Origin: Porogramme epimiltina
Taxonomy: Eukaryota > Basidiomycota > Agaricomycetes > Polyporales > Polyporaceae
Direction of reading: 5' to 3'
Assembly: GCA_900155495.1 (NCBI GenBank)
Contig: FTLJ01000666.1
Coordinates: 1-31,678, forward strand
Length of the DNA: 31,678 nt
A model generated the notes under the pieces. It searched no databases. It saw only the letters and a program-made list of their open reading frames with translations, and had not been told where the DNA came from. Of this stretch, positions 1-11,587 are shown one piece after another; position 1 is the first letter of the stretch; the number at the start of each line of letters is the position of its first letter. The position numbers were made by a program, and so were the translations under genes.

Positions 1-2781
1 CGCCCCCCTCACGCCCCCCCTCACGCCGTCTTCGTTCAACACGACTGTGCACGACACCCCCTCGACCGCTTCCGACCCGCTCACCCCCCCGCGCTGGGCC
101 AGCTCTGCGGAGCACGAGTTTTCCATCCCGGCCGCCCATACAGCCTACCCCGCCGGCCTCAATACATTCATGACCGCAAAGAATTCCGGCACAACAGTCA
201 CCACCGGCTATCTCACGCCCACCAGCGCTAGTTCTCAGCTTTCGTCTGACGACGGCCCAGGGGCCGGTCAAGCCCCGAACACAGCCGCGGACGTCTCCGC
301 TCTCGCCTCTGGCCTCGCCAGCATTGACGTCACTCCGCGCGACGAGCGCGCATTTGTCCTAGACGGGCAAGAGCCCGCGTCGGATTTGGACGTCGGGGAG
401 ACGTCCAGCGAGCAGCCCACGCGGCTGCTTTTGGTGAGTGAGGACGAACCCCCTCCGCTGCGTGCAGGTAATCACCGCTATCGCTCGGAAACACAGGTGC
501 GGAACGTGCCATCTGCAGCGCCGGCCAATGTCCTTTTGGAAGCGTTCTCCGGCCTGGGTGACGTAAAGGGCATCTTGGCCCGTTTCCAGGCCTCGCACGG
601 CATCGTCATTCTGGCCTTTTACGATACGAAACACGCCATGCGCATGCTGAGGCATATGGCCAACAAGCGTTTCGACACTCTGGACGACGCGATCCTCGTG
701 CCGCAGTTTATTTCCTTTGCCCAAGCGGAGAAGGTGCGGCCTTCCAATCACGTCAAGCATGAGTACTTTCTTACGCCGCCCCCACAGCTCACCGGCAAGT
801 CGGAATTCCTCTCCGAACTCGACGGCTCATTTTTCGTGACCGTCGAGGGCCGTCCGGTGGTCCCCCGAGACGTGCAAAACATGCTCGCCTCCTTCGGCGA
901 ATTGGCCTCCTTTACCCCCGCTGGTACGGATCCACATGACCAGGTGGGTAACAATAACGGTCACACATCTCCGGGGCTTATATATCCCCCACAGACCTTT
1001 CACGTCGAGTACTACGACTGCAGGGACGCCGCCAGCGCCTGCAAGGCCTTCAACAATCGCACCTTTCTGGGGGCCCGTTTCACCTTTGTGGCGAAAAAAC
1101 CTGTGCTCGATCCGCCCATCCAGCTGGACCAGAGCCAAGCCTTCGGCTCGAACTCGGTACGTGTATCAGTCCGGCGACTTAACAATTGAGTATAATGAAC
1201 GCCCTTTTTTTCCCTAGGAGAGCGACTTCCAGCGCATGGTGGAAGGTGAGAGTGTGCTATAAATACCCCACTCGAGCTGCTCACGAACACCTCTTTGCAC
1301 AGGTCGTATGCGCCCGCGGAGCGTAAGCGCAAGTGAAGGCTCGAACGCCCACGACACCGCGCGGTCAGTCAACACCACAAAGGAAGTTTCCCAGGACCAC
1401 GGACGGCGTTCATCGAACCACCTTTTCTTTGACGCTGTCGGCAAGGTGCGAGTCACTTGGCCCAGGCGTTCTCGGGGTTCTGACCGCTGCCTTTGCGCTC
1501 GCCATGCAGGCGTTCGACCCCTCTCACGCCGATTCTTCACGACCCCGCAGCATCAGTGTCAGTACGGACGACCTCGCTGGAATGGCCAAAGCGCAACAGC
1601 CGCCCAACGGCTATTTTCCCCCACCCATGTCCTACCCATACGCCGAGAGCCACTACCCGTACGGTTCCCCTGGCGCCATGCCGGGGCCGGCCGTCTACCA
1701 TCCTCCGCACCCCTATCCTTATCCTATCTATCACCACGACGCAGGTATGTATGCGTCGCCCGACTCGGCCAACGCCGCGGGCAAGGGCTTTTGGCGGTAC
1801 GCGGCGCCGCACCCTCCGCAAGTTGAATATTTCCTTCCCTCGGTCGCTCGCCCTGCGCCCTTCATGCCTCCTATGACACCCCTGAGCGGGCCTTCTGGCA
1901 GGCCCCTACCCAGGCAGGTGCCCGAGCCCTCCGCCCACGGTCACGCCGCAACATCTCCTTCCAACCCCTACGGTGATCGTCGAGCCGCAGGAGGCGGGGA
2001 GGGTGGCGACCTCACTCAGGCCAGCCCGCGCGCGCCAGGAGCGAAGAATATTCTCGATATCGCCGCGATCGAGAATGGGACGGACACGCGCACGACTGTC
2101 ATGATCAAGAACATCCCCAACAAGATGACGGACAAGGATCTGAAGGCCTTCATCGACAAGGTGTGCCCTCGGCGCATCGACTTCATGTATCTGCGCATGG
2201 ACTTCCAGAACGGTGAGTGGGCTCTGATTTAGTTCTTCGGAGTCGTTCTCATCGCCGCCCGATGTCCGCCAGGGTGCAACGTCGGCTACGCGTTCGTGAA
2301 CTTCATCACGGTACAGGACCTCTTGCACTTCGCCAAGACCCAGATCGGTGTCAAGTGGTACGTGGGATTGGGCCGCACTGCCTCACGGTCAATGCTTATG
2401 CTTGACGCCTCTAGGAACATGTATTCGAGCGAGAAGACGCTTCATATGTGTTACGCCACCTACCAGTGCGTTGTTCTTGACATATCTCTCTGGAAGTGAT
2501 GTTGATGGCGTGATAGGGGGAAAGAGTCTCTCGTCGAGAAGTTCAAGAATTCGTGCATCATGGACGAGAAGGAAGCCTGGCGCCCGAAGATCTACCACTC
2601 TGACGGCCCCGAACAGGGTTTGCCAGAGCCTTTCCCTGCCCCCACCCACCTCCGGAGGAAGGAGCGCAGCCAACACAACCGCGGCGCGCTCTTCGTCCCT
2701 GGCACCCACCATCACCCCTCAGGAGGTGGTGGTCTCTATCACCATCGCCCTCACCCTCCTCGCATGGCCACTCGCACCTAA
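1..2781 (+). CDS. mei2: Mei2-like RNA-binding protein, C-terminal part (5' end outside window)
   Basis: Mei2-family proteins bind RNA and promote meiosis or differentiation in fungi. The frame is open from base 2 with no start codon, so the gene is cut by the left edge. Proposed exons are 2-943, 995-1156, 1218-1245, 1303-1445, 1510-2212, 2273-2357, 2415-2465 and 2517-2781; all phases agree and introns are 51-64 nt, giving 792 visible residues. RRM1 lies near visible residues 165-235 and RRM2 near 273-370. A Pro/Tyr-rich linker follows. The diagnostic Mei2 C-terminal RRM3 is near 615-740 and contains TTVMIKNIPNKM, FMYLRMDFQNG, GYAFVNF and KNSCIMDEKEAWRPKI. It ends in a short low-complexity tail. 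The first intron (944-994) is in frame and lacks a stop, so it is the least certain. Family assignment is secure from RRM3; meiotic function is inferred from S. pombe Mei2. Confidence 0.93.
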
Positions 2782-5700
2782 ACTATTATGGTCTCGGATC
2801 CTGCAAGTTTCGCCGCCGTCAATAATATTTGCATCATAGATCCCAACTCGCTCATCCCCTCGTCTCCGACGGCCGCTGGTCTGGTCCCCGGTTCTGGACT
2901 ATACACCCCCTGTGTTGTACTAATCATCCGTGTTTCTCGCTCTTCGCTGCAGAGCGGCCGCCGCTCGTTCGTTCGTTCATTCGCTTTGCTATCACCCTCC
3001 GATTAGGCTGTACCGGTTCAGTGCTTCGCTCACGGCTCGACTCCCCCCAAGCTCTGTATCTCTTCGTCGACTACCACCGCATCATCTCTCCTGATATGCA
3101 CTGCTCTCTACGATATACCAGCCCTTTATTTACCCGACCTGCGCCCGTCGTTCTGTATACCTTCTGCTCCCTCGTCGTCGTCTTTCGCCCTTTGCAGATG
3201 TTTTCATTTCCTTTCGTCATGCTGCTGCTGCTTCCCCCTTTGTCCCGGAATGTACCACCATCGTCCACGGCCGCCAGCGCGCGGTACCTGCAATGCAATG
3301 TCTCCATCAGCATCCATCGACATCGAGAAGAAGCGTGCACCGGCGTGGGCGTTGTGCGCTGGGAGCACAGCGAAGCCCGGTGGGCGCTCGAGGCCGACCG
3401 CGTTCGCGCACCCAACGGCCGCTCCACGCCCACTCCTATCACTAGTCCCCGCGGTCACTAGCGGGCACCGCCAGCACCAGGGGGATACGCATCATCTGAC
3501 CTCGCCCCTCCTTCCTCCCCTCCGCGCCGCCCCGGCCGGCCGTTCGCGTCACCCTTTGCATTCGCGTGGAGATTGGGTTCGCGTTCGGAGGGCTCGGCGC
3601 GTGTCCGCGGGCATGCGCGCAGATTCCTTCTGTGTTCGCGGGCTTGGTAGGGGGGGGATGGCGCATCCGCGTCCCTCTGACCAGTGATCGCAGCGCTCCG
3701 CGAACGGCAGCCCGGGTGCTTCTAGCCACGCCGGAGCCCGGGCAGGTGACCTCGCGCGCGGATCCGCTCTTAGCGGTACGGTAGGGACGAGTGCCGGCGA
3801 GCGGATGGGTGGGCGGGGAGGGAGGGGCGGCGCGGTCGCTGGTGCTCGCCGGGAGCACGTTGGCACGCACTTTGTTGGTGAGGCGGGGGGCGTATCTAGA
3901 TCGGAGTGTAGGTCCCTGTGTACGGGCGCGCATGCGCCCGCGAGGGCGAGGGCGGTGAAGGCGAGGTACTGGCTCGGGGCCGGGCTCGGGTATGTACTTA
4001 TGTGCTGGGTGCGTTGTGTGTATCAATCTGTGTGCGCGCGGGTGCGCGCGGGCCCGTGTGGCTATATGCGGCCTACGCGTACGCGGCGGCGGCCTGTGTT
4101 GGTGTGCTTATTTGCGCGCGGAGCCGGGACCGGAGCTCTGGAGGTTCCAAGCCGCCTGCTCGGGTAAGTGCTTAGGGCGAGGGCGAGGCTAGAAGGCGGG
4201 AGGGCGTGGTGCGGCCGGCATGCGCCGCGTGCGTATTGATGGGGCGGTATGGTATCCCCGTTTGGACCGGGGCGGACGGGCGCGCGCGCGCGCGTGTGCG
4301 TCGACAGGCGTGGGCGGCGCGCGGGAGCGTGCGTGCGCGCGTGCAGGGGTGTGAGTATGTGTATGCATTGTGCGCCCGACGTCTTCGTCGCGGAGCTCGG
4401 ACGCGGAGCGGGCGGCGTGCGCGCGGGGTTTCGCGACGTTCCTAAGCAGACGTTCCTGGACCCTGGGTGCCCACACTGGCAGGGGGCCGCCGCAGGGCCC
4501 TTGTGCGCTTTCGGGCGGATCGTTTGGCGCTGCCCCCTCGGGCTCGGGCTCGGGGCTCGGAGCCCCACCGCGCGTCCCGGGTACATGCGGCGGCTGGCTC
4601 GGCGGAATGGGCGTGCTGCTCGAGCCGGCGGAGGGATTTCGCGGGCGAGGAGGGGCAATGCGGTGGACGCGGAGGGGCGTCGCTGGGCGCGTGCTGGTCG
4701 GAGTCGGTCCACGTTGGGCCCGGGTCCCCAACACACGGTGTGGTGGACGTGCGCGGAGGGAGCCGCTCGGGGGTTCGGGAAGGTGATGCGGCGCGTAGCG
4801 TCGTTGAATGGCGCGTCAAGCGTGAGCTCGGGTGCGTCCCGCTACGGCGGGGCATCGAGAGTGTGCTCACGGCGACGGTGTCGGTGCCGTGGCAGGCTGA
4901 CCAGGGGGATTCGCTGAATTTCGAACCGTGCACCGGGCGGGCGCCAGGTCGTCGGCCATTTGCGCGCAGTCGTGTACGGCGGTGGTCAAGGAGGACGGCA
5001 GGGTGGGCGGGCGCCATGGTTGAAATGGAATTGTATTGCGCGCTGCCACTGCCAGCGAGGCGACCGCGCCGAGTGAATTCGGTGCGTTTGTGTGGCGGGC
5101 GGCGGGCGGCGGGACTGGGAACCTACTTGGAACGCAGAAGCCCCGGGTTCGGCTATCGCGAATCTGGGCTTCGTGACAGATAGGCACCCCCCTTCCCCTC
5201 CCCCGCCGCCCTCGGTATTCCAGGGGTCAGCTCCGGGCTGGACAGGTGTCGCGCGCTGGAAACGAGACTGCCGCTGGGCGTCCGGGCCTCAAGTGCGGGG
5301 GCGCGCCCGCGTCCGGTCGTCTCGCGGACCTGTTCGCGAAAAAAAAAAAAGGTGCCTGGTCCGCACGCGTGCGTTCAATGTATGCGGTCCCCGGAGCCCG
5401 CTCGGGGGCGTGCACCGGGTCGGGGACAGTCTGGCGCGGCGCGCGCATCTCCGTGGGTTTCGGGCGAAGTCGCTCCTGGGCGCACGGAGCGTGCCACGGG
5501 TCCGCAAGGCGGCGTGTGCGAGGAAGCGCGACTGGCAACGCGAAGCACAGCGCTCCGGTAAGGCTCTCGTGCGGGCTGCAGACGCCGTTTGGGCCGCGTG
5601 GAGCCTGTCTGAAGCCAGACTATGGTCAGCTCCTGGAGAGGTTTGTCTGAGGACCGGAGGACTCACGTCGTTAGGGCGGGACGCGGGGCCCTTGAAACTC

Positions 5701-6333
5701 ACCTTTTTTCTTACGCAGCATAGTGGCTCCGACAAAACTAGGCCACGAGAGTCGGATAGCGTATGGCGCAGCCACGGTGTTGTATCAGGGGACTTCAAAG
5801 CGCTTGGATGGCATGTTCCACGAAAATGAGGCGCAGATTCCATGTGTACGTATCTGCTGGTAGTGAGAGAAAAGCGATGACTTGCCTGCTGGCGGATGTT
5901 AGAGGTCCATATGCACGGCCACACCACCAACGTGGATGCCACGTGGAGTCCCACCTCACCAGACCATGTGGTGATTGGGTCGTGCAACAACGTCTCCCAG
6001 CTCAGCTTGGAGCACCTATCACTTTGGTAAGATCGAACTTAACATAAAAGCTTAACCTGTATCGCCCGAAACCTCAAACTCAATAAAGGAGGGGTGGCAT
6101 TGATTGTACAGGCTTTACATGACTTCTCCCAGCCGTTCTAGTAAGTACGTGGAAAATCATGCGGAATGCTATGCCTCAGTTCCAAGATGGAACGCAGCGG
6201 AAAGCAAGATGGAAACTGTTGTGTTGCCCGGGACATCAGAGAGTATGAGAAAGGAGAACACGGAACGTGTGCTGTGTGGAAGCGGACCCGGGCCTGAGCC
6301 GCTCAAATCCGATGACTCCACGGCGAGTTCACA
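2782..6333. other. Long convergent intergenic region, G-skewed and GC-rich, no supported gene
   Basis: This 3.55-kb gap separates the 3' ends of the Mei2-like gene (+) and the membrane-protein gene (-). The first about 700 bases are pyrimidine-rich on +, as in a fungal 3' UTR. From about 3.55 to 5.7 kb the + strand becomes strongly G-rich, with alternating GC/GT runs near 4280-4298 and an A12 run at 5339-5350. Open frames of 190-245 codons exist on both strands, but they overlap each other and are Arg/Gly/Ala/Pro-rich. They match no family I know and look like stop-codon depletion in GC-rich DNA. From 5.7 kb to the end the composition returns to normal. A long 3' UTR or a non-coding transcript is possible. 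Confidence 0.7.
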
Positions 6334-7734
6334 TCAGACGAAGGTATCCTCGCGTTCCGGGAAGTGGATGGGGCCCAGCCTTGGGGGAGAGCTGGTGCGC
6401 GGGCCCTTTTCGAGGAGGCCTTCGGCGTCCCGCTCGAGGTCGGCCAGCTTCGCCGCCGCGATGGTCTCCTGCATCTCCGCGAGCTCCGCCTGCGCGTCCT
6501 GCTGCCGGCGGAGGCCGACGCGCACGACGAGGTAGACCGAGGAGATGGCAACGATGACGAACTGCAGGAAGGTCCCGCACGAGTCTGCGCAGGCGGAAGA
6601 AGGTCAGCACTTGCAACGGGCTGTGCGCGTACAGCGGGGGTGACGCACCGAGGAGGAGCCCGAACGCGGGGGCGTCGACCCAGAGCGCGCGGAGGGCGGG
6701 GATGGTGAGGATGACGCTGAGCGGGAGGATGAGCACGCCCTCGGACATGGGCAGACCCTCCCACGCGGAGACGCTGATGTAGACGACGACGGCGGTGAGG
6801 AGCCAGTTGACGACGAAGAGGACCATGACGAAGAGCTGCGAGAGCGGGACGCGGTAGAAGTAGTACTGGACGCCGTGCGCGACGTTCGTGGACCCGTCTG
6901 CGGCGGGGCGCGACTGCAGCTGTGCGTCTCTGCGGAGGTGGGGCTGGAAGTTGCTCGTGGCGTCGATGACGCGCACGAAGACCGTCGGGAGGGTGGTGTT
7001 CGTTTTAGGAGAGAGGGCTTGGAAGTAGGTGTCGAGGGTGTAGTAGTCAAAGGGGTAGGCGTATTGCTGGTCTTGGCCGTACCAAGCCGTAACTTCGAGT
7101 AAGTGCTGAGTCTGGATCTCGACGGTTGATTGGATGCTACGAAACATTGAGCTACGTGTGAATGTGAAGGATGTAGATGTACTTACTAGAATGAACTGTT
7201 CGTGTCTTTCGTGAACCAGAGTGATGAATCCGGGTCGTAAGAGCCAGTGACATTGTCTGACCCGTCGAAGTAAAGGTCGACGGCGACGTTGGGACTGCCA
7301 CACTTCTGCGATTGGTAGCTTTTGGTGTTTGGGAGTGCGAAGCTCCCACAGCCGACTACCAGCCAGGACATCTGCACCGCACGACTAAAGACGTCGATGT
7401 TGTATGCGTGACCTATGAGTGCGATCTGTAAACATCGTGTCAGTAACGCATTGCAGTCACCGCGACCGTCCGTGAACCATATCGTGCGGGTGATTGGGGT
7501 AATCGCTAGATCGCTGCACGTTTCAGAACGAACACTCACCCCATCGTTGTCCCCGGCAGCGTCGTCAATGACCTTCTGTATATCAAATCTCCGGACACTT
7601 GCGACTAAGAAAACCGCAGTAAATGCACCACAAAGCACAAGTGTTCCAAGGCATACTAAAAGGAACAAACGGACACGGCGGGAGCGAACAAGACGGCGGG
7701 GCCTGCCGCAAAGCAGTGCTCCTCGCCGAGGCAT
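6334..7734 (-). CDS. Four-helix membrane protein, possibly DUF4436 family
   Basis: Function is unknown. Proposed exons, in gene order, are 7540-7734, 7187-7425, 6649-7136 and 6334-6584, giving 390 residues. An Arg-rich N-terminus precedes a first membrane helix at about 23-46. A soluble region with several N-x-S/T sites spans about 50-240. Three more helices follow (about 241-266, 277-295 and 308-328). The tail is charged and Gln/Glu/Ala-rich, probably a short coiled coil (about 332-365). The final intron (6585-6648) has a GTGCGT donor and a CTGAC branch site. It is needed to bring the last helix into frame. The intron at 7426-7539 is 114 nt and in frame, so retention would add 38 residues. 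The layout of an N-terminal anchor, outside domain, then three helices with an ALRxxW-x-DAP stretch resembles DUF4436 proteins. That link is from memory and only moderate. Confidence 0.75.
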
Positions 7735-8536
7735 TGTGGCGGAGGAAGGGCCTTGAAGCTTGAAAACCCATCGACGAAGAAGCGAGTGGGTATATATATT
7801 GCATCAACACGCTGCGGCGCGGATCGTGCGGAATGAGATAGGATTTACATAGTTTGCATGCTGATCCAGATATCAATGGCAACGCCCCGGCAACGTTGGC
7901 ACTAGCAAGTGACGTGATACATCAGTACCCTGTCATGCGAAACTGTGCTATACTCACCTTCACGCTTCAATGCTCCAGTCCAACGGCCCAGTTTATGACG
8001 CGTGCATACTCGATAGAACAGGTTCGATAGGCGTCAGAAGCACTACAAAGAGATAGTGGCTGACATTTCGGGGGGGAGAATGTAAATCTCTTGGTCCGGT
8101 TCATCATGCCGCGGCTATGTGATGCGACTAGGTCTTCTTCCTTTTGGAGACATACATACCCGAGACCTGTTGACACTCCGGTTGCCTCGGGGGAATGGGT
8201 CTGCTGCTAATAGCTATTCGTGGTTTATAGTAAGTGCTTGGGTTAAGCTTCAAAAGGCGTTTCAACTCGGATGAGCATGGGCAAAATACAAGGAAGACGA
8301 TGAGCATATTGTGCCTAAGAGACGAAGATGGTTGACGACAGAGAACTTCGTAGTGCTGTCTCAGAGTCAGTCTGAGCTCTGGAGCTCGGCGCCCAAGTTA
8401 CATGATGAATGGTCACGTGACGAGTATTGGTACATGCAAGCCAACCGTCCCGGTCCGTCTGGCTTTGACTTCTCCCCTAGGCTCCTCCTTCTACGCATAT
8501 CTCGGTGTTTGCAAACTAGTCGACACTGCACACGGC
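7735..8536. other. Divergent intergenic region between the membrane-protein and GT49-like genes
   Basis: This 0.8-kb region must hold the promoters of two genes read outward. A TATA-like run lies at 7791-7799, about 57 bases before the start codon of the leftward gene. In the frame of the rightward gene an earlier ATG occurs at 8402, so its start could lie upstream of the one I chose. No other gene is supported here. Confidence 0.6.
7791..7799 (-). promoter_or_regulatory. TATA-like box of the four-helix membrane-protein gene
   Basis: An alternating TA run lies 57 bases upstream of the ATG at 7734, a usual TATA-to-start distance for a fungal gene with a short leader. Assigned from position and composition only. 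Confidence 0.45.
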
Positions 8537-9937
8537 ATGATTGAGCGACGCGCATCAAATGCAACACGCCCTCACTTCAAACCCCTCAAGGGCCTTGGAT
8601 TCCCTTTAGACAGGCCGCGGCGACCAAGGGCTCCCTCATTCCCGTCGAGAAGGTCGCTTGCTGCTCGAACAGATATATGGTTCTCCGGGCTGGCTCCTCC
8701 TGTACTAAGGCCTTGGATCTTGGCGGCACCCTCTTTGATGACCCTCCTTCTCGGCTACTCTGTTCTGAGCGTATTCCTATTCTCTGGCTACATCACTTCC
8801 AACCCTTGGCCTGAGATCCTTAGCGCATCTACACCCACCAATGGTAAGTCGTCCCGAGTGTCTGCCCTCCTCCGGCTGAACCGTTGCAATATGTAGGCTT
8901 TTCCGCTCTTGAGGAACTTGCCATAGATCATCTACTATCCAAGATTTCAACCATCCATCCGCCTCCCGTTCTCCTTGCGCCTGATGTTCTGTCTACCCAC
9001 TTGAACGAATATCCACTCTCTGCTTGTCTATGGGCTACCGAGGCAGAAATTGGAATGATACCCTCTTGGGCTGCAAGATGGACAGGTGAGTTTGTATGCA
9101 CGCATTTACTCATCTGTTCTCATATGCGTAGGCCCAATCAGCCTTTTAGTGACAACCACTGTCACTCCCGACTCCCGGGAACATCGTGCGCTGGTGACAA
9201 AACTATCCGAAGTACGTTCTCAGACCGCACCACTCCCTGGACAACTGGTTGTGCACGTCCTCCACCTCGCCCCTTCGACGGAAACCCAGCCAAATGCGTT
9301 CCTCAACCTCGCCCGTCTCCTCTCCCCTAGCCCCCACGTCGCCCTCTTTCCCGGCAACCTGTCTTCGGCTCCTCCGCGCAGCCTCTACCGCACGCTCCTC
9401 GCGCAGCGTGTCCCCTCCGAGTTCTCGTCGGCGTTCATGTCGCCACCCCACCGCCCGCGCCGGGCCGCGGTGCTCACGCAGCGCGGCCACACCTCGTTTC
9501 CGTTCGCGCCCGCGGCGCCGCTAGTCATCGCGCGCGACGACCCGGTATGGTGCACGGAGCGCGCGTTCGGCGGGGTGTCGCGCGAGGCGGACTGGGAGCA
9601 ATGTCTGTGGCAAGTCTGGCTCGCGAGCTTTGGCGACATCGAGGTGCGGCAAGCGCACGGTTGGGCTACGCTTGCTCGCACAGACGGACAGGCCGGAGAA
9701 GTAGGGTCGTCGAAGCGCCTTGTGACGGTGAGTTCACCTAAAAGGAAGTGCTAGGATGCAAGGGCTTAAATGTGTGTACAGGAGAAGCTGCATCATCGAC
9801 TTGTAACAAAATTCCGCAGCGAAACGTGCGTTCTTGCTATAAGGCGATTCTCGGCACTGCGTGACGTGGATAGCAACGGGGATACAAAGAAGGCCCGTTG
9901 GTTAAAACGGGTTTGCAGAGCTTGGTCATCCGTGTAA
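8537..9937 (+). CDS. Membrane-anchored GT49-like (LARGE-type) glycosyltransferase family protein
   Basis: GT49 enzymes are Golgi type II glycosyltransferases related to LARGE and B4GAT1. Exons 8537-8843, 8897-9085, 9132-9727 and 9782-9937 join in phase to give 415 residues. A basic N-terminal stretch precedes one hydrophobic helix (about 56-80), fitting a type II topology. The rest is presumably lumenal. It carries GPISLLVTTTV, then PNAFLNLARLL followed by HVALFPGNLS, matching the place where GT49 proteins have their N-x-x-R-N-x-A / S-D-x-D-F region. A later conserved-looking stretch reads DWEQCLWQVWLASFGD. The usual DxD is not visible there; the position reads FPGN. So either catalysis differs or the protein is not an active transferase. 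I chose the ATG at 8537 because the upstream in-frame extension to 8402 is unremarkable. The family assignment is from memory of Agaricomycete homologues. Confidence 0.62.
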
Positions 9938-10184
9938 AGTTTGCGATTCCATGTCACAGCAATAGGCAACTGAACTTCTGAGCTACATAATAGAGAGGAA
10001 ACCCTTGTAACTCATATTTTGTGTCTGACATCATAGGCCGATGGTGTGCAAGAAGAGGAAGATAGAGCAGTACGATTGGGCATTAGATGACGCTAATTCG
10101 TAAACAACGAAATCTCGAGCATTTTTTCCACTCTATATTACATGAATAGACCAGCAACCGTGATTGACTTGTTACACTACCGAC
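9938..10184. other. Short convergent intergenic region
   Basis: This 247-base AT-richer stretch lies between the 3' ends of the GT49-like gene (+) and the first BTB gene (-). It presumably contains both polyadenylation regions. No other feature is seen. Confidence 0.5.
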
Positions 10185-11587
10185 TTAATTGAAAGTATTC
10201 CTGCAACTGTTGCAATAGTTACTAACAGTGCTATTGCACGAATAGGGGCATCTCTTCGCAGCTGGTACCGGCGTCGCCTGTGGAGAGATAAGTTTGGCGA
10301 TTAGGGACGCGACTGTAGCCGCGGCCCCTTCAGGAAGACGACCATTCTCCATGTCATCGAGCCAGGTCGGAAGCCGAGCTTGGATCCCAGGGTCTTTCAC
10401 ATTGGAGCACAGATATTCAAGTTCGATTGCTTGTATCTCGGGGTACCTATAGCCGATGTCAGCTCCATGTTCACGTGTGCCGAAAGTGATAGTTTGAGAA
10501 AACAGACAATGATGTAAACGTTGAGAATATCTCTTCGAGGATGTTGAAAGGAGAAAGCTTTGTTTGGATGTCGTCCACAGCCATTTCCTTGAGCGACGGG
10601 ATGTCGTACTACACAGATTTACAAATTAATGAATCATAGTTTTAGATACGAAATTTCCTCACCTTATGTGCGATGCGGTACATGGACTTAGGAGAACATG
10701 GTGGGGGTCCGGGCTGACCTTCGGACTTAGGGGGAGGTTGCTGCTGGGACCGGAGAGGTGCGAAGTTTATCTCCTCGAGGTATGCCCAGAAGAGGAATGC
10801 CTTCCAACTAAAAGCATGTGAACTTGAAGTATCGACATGACAGAAGATCTCACCGGGACTCACGTCGTGTAAGCGATATCATCGAGGAAAACAACACGAC
10901 CAGGTTTTCTAATGATGACTTGTTTCTTCTCGGCCGCGCCTTCACCATTCGTGTCGTCCCTCTTTATTTCTTCCCCGCCATTCTTGATACATATTCAGTA
11001 TGATACACGTTTGGTAAATGACAGGAGAGGCTGAGCGTACCAACAGACCCTCGGGTTTCCCTCCTAAGTTCGTCGAGAGAGAGCTGTCACTGGTCGAGCC
11101 GTGTGCAGTGTGTTCAACAGCTTCTTCAGGATCCTCTTCATCTTCTAAGTCGCTGTCTGACTGGTAGTCATACGATTGAAGGCTATCAGAACGCGTAGAG
11201 GGGTAAGGATCCTCGAGATCTGAGATGGTACTCTCCGCGAATCCTGTTCCGAGCTCGACTGTGTGTTCACCGGTCAGTGTGCTCAACCTGCATGGCAGTA
11301 TTAAAGAGCTCACGAAATGCGAAGTGGGGAGACGCTTTGCGAATCAACGAGCTATTCGCGAGTAGAGGGAGCGGGGTATCAACGAAGCCTGTGCGCATTC
11401 GCCGAGAGAAAACGAAAAACTTGACGTCTTCAAGGGACTGTCCGGACAAGCTACTAACGAGGGCGGCGCGCAATACGTCGACTCTCGGGGACGATGTGAC
11501 GGAAGAGGGAGGGAGTAGCGTGGTGTCAGTAACCCCTTGGGCTCTCTTCTTTTTCCCCTTGCGTTTCCCTTCATTGATGGTGGCCAT
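10185..11587 (-). CDS. BTB/POZ domain protein with C-terminal Cys knuckle (paralogue A)
   Basis: BTB domains dimerise and often recruit cullin-3 or transcription partners; the partner here is unknown. Exons in gene order are 11314-11587, 11041-11258, 10864-10982, 10663-10807, 10508-10608 and 10185-10446, giving 372 residues. After a Lys-rich start comes the BTB opening LEDVKFFVFSRR, then PLLANSSLIRKASPHF, GFAES and the acidic YDYQSDSDLEDE motif. RVVFLDDIAYTTWKAFLFWAY and CSPKSMYRIAHK complete the family signature. A helical region with LYPEIQ leads to the tail, C-x3-C-x7-C-x2-C, which could bind zinc. The intron at 10447-10507 has a weak GTCTGT donor, but it reproduces the 101-nt exon found in both paralogues. 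The exon 3 acceptor could shift by 21 nt in frame. The start is the first ATG, 38 bases after a TATA-like box. Confidence 0.88.

Noticed and set aside
433..466. Possible GT-AG intron in the Mei2-like gene
   Set aside because: At 34 nt it is too short for this genome and the frame is open across it, so I kept it as coding.
2960..2985. TTCG-type short tandem repeat
   Set aside because: Only about four imperfect units; ordinary low complexity in a probable 3' UTR.
4062..5829. Several open frames of 190-245 codons on both strands
   Set aside because: They overlap each other on opposite strands, are Arg/Gly/Ala/Pro-rich, show no domain, and occur where GC content removes stop codons. One crosses an A12 run.
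7152..7186. 35-nt intron in the four-helix membrane-protein gene
   Set aside because: The next AG gives a 50-nt intron (7137-7186) in the same phase, which fits the local size norm.
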